Below are positions 61,898 through 64,000 of a stretch of DNA of 64,000 nucleotides, one piece after another. The stretch is taken from contig NZ_JANKBZ010000012.1 in the NCBI RefSeq assembly GCF_024623785.1, forward strand, positions 1 to 64,000, read 5' to 3'. The translations under genes were made by a program, and so were the position numbers. The stretch comes from Archangium lipolyticum. Its GTDB lineage: Bacteria > Myxococcota > Myxococcia > Myxococcales > Myxococcaceae. The notes below the pieces were generated by a model. That model did no database searches. It saw only the letters and a list, made by a program, of their open reading frames with translations, and was not told where the DNA came from. Position 1 is the first letter of the stretch, and every line of letters starts with the position of its first letter.

Positions 61898-62659
61898 ATG
61901 GCGATCATCCTGGGACACACCATCGAGGCCCCCGGCCCGTGCAGCTACCTGCCAGATCAGCTCTCCTCGCTGGAGCAGCTGGTGATGCAGAACGTGAGCG
62001 CCGAGGAGTACGAGCGGATGCTCCTCCGCGGGTGGCGCCGGTTCGGGCCGATGTACTTCCGTCCCGCGTGCCAGGCGTGCAACCAGTGCGTCTCGCTGCG
62101 GCTGCCGACGGACACCTTCAAGCCCAACCGGAGCCAGCGCCGGGCGAGGGCCGCGTGTGCCCACTTCCGCGTGGAGGTGGGGCCCCCCCGGGTGGACGAG
62201 GAGCGGCTGGCGCTCTACCGCGCCTGGCACGCGGAGCGCGAGCAGACGCGCGAGTGGGATGCCTCGCCGCTGGGCCCGCGCGACTACTTCCTCCAGTTCG
62301 CCTTCCCCCACCCGGCCGCGCGCGAGGTGGCCTACTACGACGACACCGCCGAGGGTGGGCCGAGGCTGGTGGGCCTGGGCATCTGCGACGAGATGCCCCG
62401 CGCCTGGAGCGCGGTGTACTTCTTCTACGACCCGGCCTATGCGAGGTACTCACCGGGCTCGGCCAACGTGGTGTTCCAGGTGGAGCTGGCGCGGGCGCGG
62501 GGCATCCCGCATGTGTACCTGGGCTATCGCGTCCAGGACTGTGCATCCCTGCGCTACAAGGGGACGTTCCGCCCCCACGAGCTGCTCCAGGGCCGGCCCG
62601 GACCGAGGGAGACTCCGGACTGGCGCCCGGTGGACACCTCCGAGGACTCCCAGCCGTAG
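61898..62659 (+). CDS. bpt: aspartate/glutamate leucyltransferase
   Basis: This 253-residue protein starts from ATG 61898 (AGGA upstream). N-terminal CSYLPDQLSSLEQLVM and CQACNQCVSLRLPTDTF (CxxC pair) are typical of the R-transferase fold, as are EWDASPLGPRDYFL and GYRVQDCASLRYKG. Bpt attaches Leu to N-terminal Asp or Glu, marking proteins for ClpS/ClpAP. GGGLGICDEMPRAWSAVYFFYDP-type strands (pieces) complete the GNAT fold. Confidence 0.92.
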   Translation: MAIILGHTIEAPGPCSYLPDQLSSLEQLVMQNVSAEEYERMLLRGWRRFGPMYFRPACQACNQCVSLRLPTDTFKPNRSQRRARAACAHFRVEVGPPRVDEERLALYRAWHAEREQTREWDASPLGPRDYFLQFAFPHPAAREVAYYDDTAEGGPRLVGLGICDEMPRAWSAVYFFYDPAYARYSPGSANVVFQVELARARGIPHVYLGYRVQDCASLRYKGTFRPHELLQGRPGPRETPDWRPVDTSEDSQP

Positions 62660-62665
62660 AGCGCG

Positions 62666-63832
62666 CTACCGGCCAGCTTCCAGCCGCCAGTTCCAGAGCT
62701 GCTCGTACTGCTTCATCATGACGCGCATGGGCGTCAGCCGGATGGACTGCTCGCGAAGCCAGACCGCCAGCGGGTTCTGCCACTGCCCGACGACGCCGAA
62801 CATCCACGAGCCCCGCTGCAACCAGGAGGTCCGCGACTGACGCCGGGCCTCGTAGCGCCGCAGCCCGCTCGCGATGTCCTCCGTCTCCTCCAACGCAGCG
62901 GCGAGTACGACGGCGTCCTCGATGGCAGAGCACGCCCCCTGCCCCAGGTTGGGCATCATCGGATGGGCGGCGTCCCCCAGCAGCGACACCCTCCCCTCGC
63001 CCCACCGTTCGAGCGACAGGCGGTCATGGAGATCATTGCGGAGCACATCCGCCTCATCCGTGGCCGCGATGAGCTCGGAAATGGGGGCGTGCGCCGTCCG
63101 GAAGGTCTCCAACAGGAAGGCCTTGTCGCCCCCGGGGACGGGCTTCTCCTGGGGCCAGTTGACCGTGGCCCACCAGTAGACGAGGTCCTCTCGCACGTAG
63201 CCCGCGGCGAAGCGGACCCCCGCTCCCTGGGTCTCGCGAAGGATGCCTCGAGGGAGCGCCGGGTGCTCGAAGGAGCGCACCAGGCCGCGCCAGCACGGAT
63301 AGCCGGCGTAGCGCAGGGGCTCGCCCGGGTGGAGCCGCGCACGTACCACCGAGCGCAGGCCGTCCGCCCCCACCAGCACATCCCCACGCGCCTCGCGTCC
63401 ATCCTCGAACCAGGCCCTCACGGTGCGCCCATCGTCCTCGAAGCGCGCCAGCCGTGCCCCCAGGTGCACCCCTTCGTTTCCGAGTGCCTCGTGCAGCGCC
63501 CCGTGCAGGGCCGCGCGGTGGAACAACGTGGGCGGCGCATCCGCGCAGAACCCAAGCTCCGCCGAGCTGCCCCGCACGAGCGGAGTCCCTCGCCACGAGC
63601 ACATCTCGAAGTGCGTCATCTCCGCCCCCCGCTCCGCCACGTGCCGCAGCCCCAGCCCGAACAGCACGCGCATGGCGTTGGGGGAGAGCATCAGCCCCGA
63701 GCCCACCTCGCGCAGTCGCGGCGCCTGCTCGAACACCTCCACCTCCCAGCCGCTCCGCCGCAAGGCGAGTGCCGCCGTCAGCCCGCCAATGCCACCGCCA
63801 ATGACCAGGACCTTCCGCTCCGCTCCGCGCAT
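62666..63832 (-). CDS. FAD-dependent monooxygenase (PHBH-like)
   Basis: In this 388-residue protein the Rossmann motif VIGGGIGGLTAALALRRSG binds FAD, VGADGLRSVVR is the DG fingerprint, and GDAAHPMMPNLGQGACSAIED closes the FAD site. This is the group-A aromatic or 3-hydroxybenzoate/zeaxanthin-type class. The substrate is unknown. A pair of palindromes (63848-63883) lies 15 bp upstream, suggesting tight regulation, possibly by the partial gene beyond them. Confidence 0.9.
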   Translation of the reverse strand: MRGAERKVLVIGGGIGGLTAALALRRSGWEVEVFEQAPRLREVGSGLMLSPNAMRVLFGLGLRHVAERGAEMTHFEMCSWRGTPLVRGSSAELGFCADAPPTLFHRAALHGALHEALGNEGVHLGARLARFEDDGRTVRAWFEDGREARGDVLVGADGLRSVVRARLHPGEPLRYAGYPCWRGLVRSFEHPALPRGILRETQGAGVRFAAGYVREDLVYWWATVNWPQEKPVPGGDKAFLLETFRTAHAPISELIAATDEADVLRNDLHDRLSLERWGEGRVSLLGDAAHPMMPNLGQGACSAIEDAVVLAAALEETEDIASGLRRYEARRQSRTSWLQRGSWMFGVVGQWQNPLAVWLREQSIRLTPMRVMMKQYEQLWNWRLEAGR

Positions 63833-63847
63833 GTGACACCCCCGACA

Positions 63848-63883
63848 TTTCCGAACATGTTCTAATTTGAACGCGTTCGGAAA
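63848..63883. promoter_or_regulatory. twin palindromes, probable operator
   Basis: GAACATGTTC (63853-63862) and GAACGCGTTC (63869-63878) are each perfect 10-bp palindromes separated by TAATTT. The whole 36-bp block is also a near dyad with TTTCCGAAC ends, a pattern of paired dimers on DNA. Confidence 0.7.
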
Positions 63884-63917
63884 TCCAGCGCCCCCTGGAG
63901 CGGAGCTGATGGCGGGC

Positions 63918-64000
63918 TCAAGTCCGGCTCTTGCGTCCGGGGGAGGTGTCGGGCCGGAGACCGCGCAGTTGAAGCTCCAGGCTGGTGCGCAGGGCGGCCC
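63918..64000 (-). CDS. 3' end of a gene, probably a regulator
   Basis: The last 26 codons read AALRTSLELQLRGLRPDTSP and then GRKSRT to a TGA at 63918. It extends past the window. Its place upstream of the operator-controlled monooxygenase fits a regulator gene, but too little is visible to name a family. Confidence 0.45.
   Translation of the reverse strand, partial: AALRTSLELQLRGLRPDTSPGRKSRT

Overview
The window is GC-rich, densely coded bacterial chromosome. It most resembles a predatory, gliding delta-proteobacterium of the Myxococcota, probably the Cystobacterineae (Archangium, Cystobacter and relatives). This is inferred from the very high GC at third codon positions, the Ala/Pro-rich linkers, many lipoproteins, two class III nucleotide cyclases, a deoxyhypusine-synthase-like gene, a PilY1-like protein and myxobacterial-type toxin and immunity proteins. 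No rRNA, tRNA, CRISPR array, integrase or complete insertion sequence was seen. About 60 protein genes are called. The first and last genes are cut by the window edges.

Region 1 (1-8.6 kb) holds a DnaJ-domain protein, a CvpA-like membrane protein, a ClpX-like unfoldase without the zinc domain, speA with a clear terminator, an aminoglycoside-phosphotransferase-fold kinase and a PilY1-like VWA protein. Region 2 (8.6-22.8 kb) is accessory in character. It contains a pair made of a possible SHx.../GC... clan-CD-like protein and a lipoprotein, a hemerythrin, a TAXI-family binding protein, a GH16 lipoprotein with an altered active site, a frameshifted patatin, a lipoprotein toxin and immunity candidate pair, and a 776-residue orphan with a CorA-like tail. 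Two repeat families are scattered here: a 94-bp repeat and an exact 32-bp duplication.

Region 3 (22.9-29.4 kb) has an operon of an Rrf2-type Fe-S regulator, a small protein, a deoxyhypusine-synthase-like enzyme and OsmC behind a readable sigma-70 promoter. It is followed by a PHP phosphoesterase, a cytochrome P450 and a chemoreceptor. Region 4 (29.6-38.7 kb) carries part of respiratory complex I as two blocks: nuoAB, and nuoCDGHI. They are separated by a strong terminator, an adenylate/guanylate cyclase gene and a new promoter. NuoH and NuoI both end in histidine-rich tails. A 2Fe-2S thioredoxin-fold protein follows.

Region 5 (38.7-54.3 kb) holds a CHASE2 cyclase with degenerate catalytic residues, several envelope lipoproteins, a cluster of four or five tiny membrane proteins (holin-X, DUF3618, DUF883-like, YtxH-like), an EEP-family phosphatase, an M23 peptidase, a TetR/enoyl-CoA hydratase/BKACE catabolic operon with a palindromic operator, an Ig-like lipoprotein, an XRE regulator and an AMIN-domain protein. 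Region 6 (54.4-64 kb) is housekeeping: an alpha/beta hydrolase, folC, accD, a class II cyclic-nucleotide-phosphodiesterase-like protein beside a CRP-like regulator, purM-purN-DUF523, bpt and a FAD monooxygenase preceded by twin palindromes.

Common threads are cyclic-nucleotide signalling (two cyclases, a PDE-like protein and a CRP-like regulator), polyamine chemistry (speA and the deoxyhypusine-synthase-like enzyme), and several promoters so close to start codons that leaderless mRNAs are likely. All functional calls come from motif reading without database searches.
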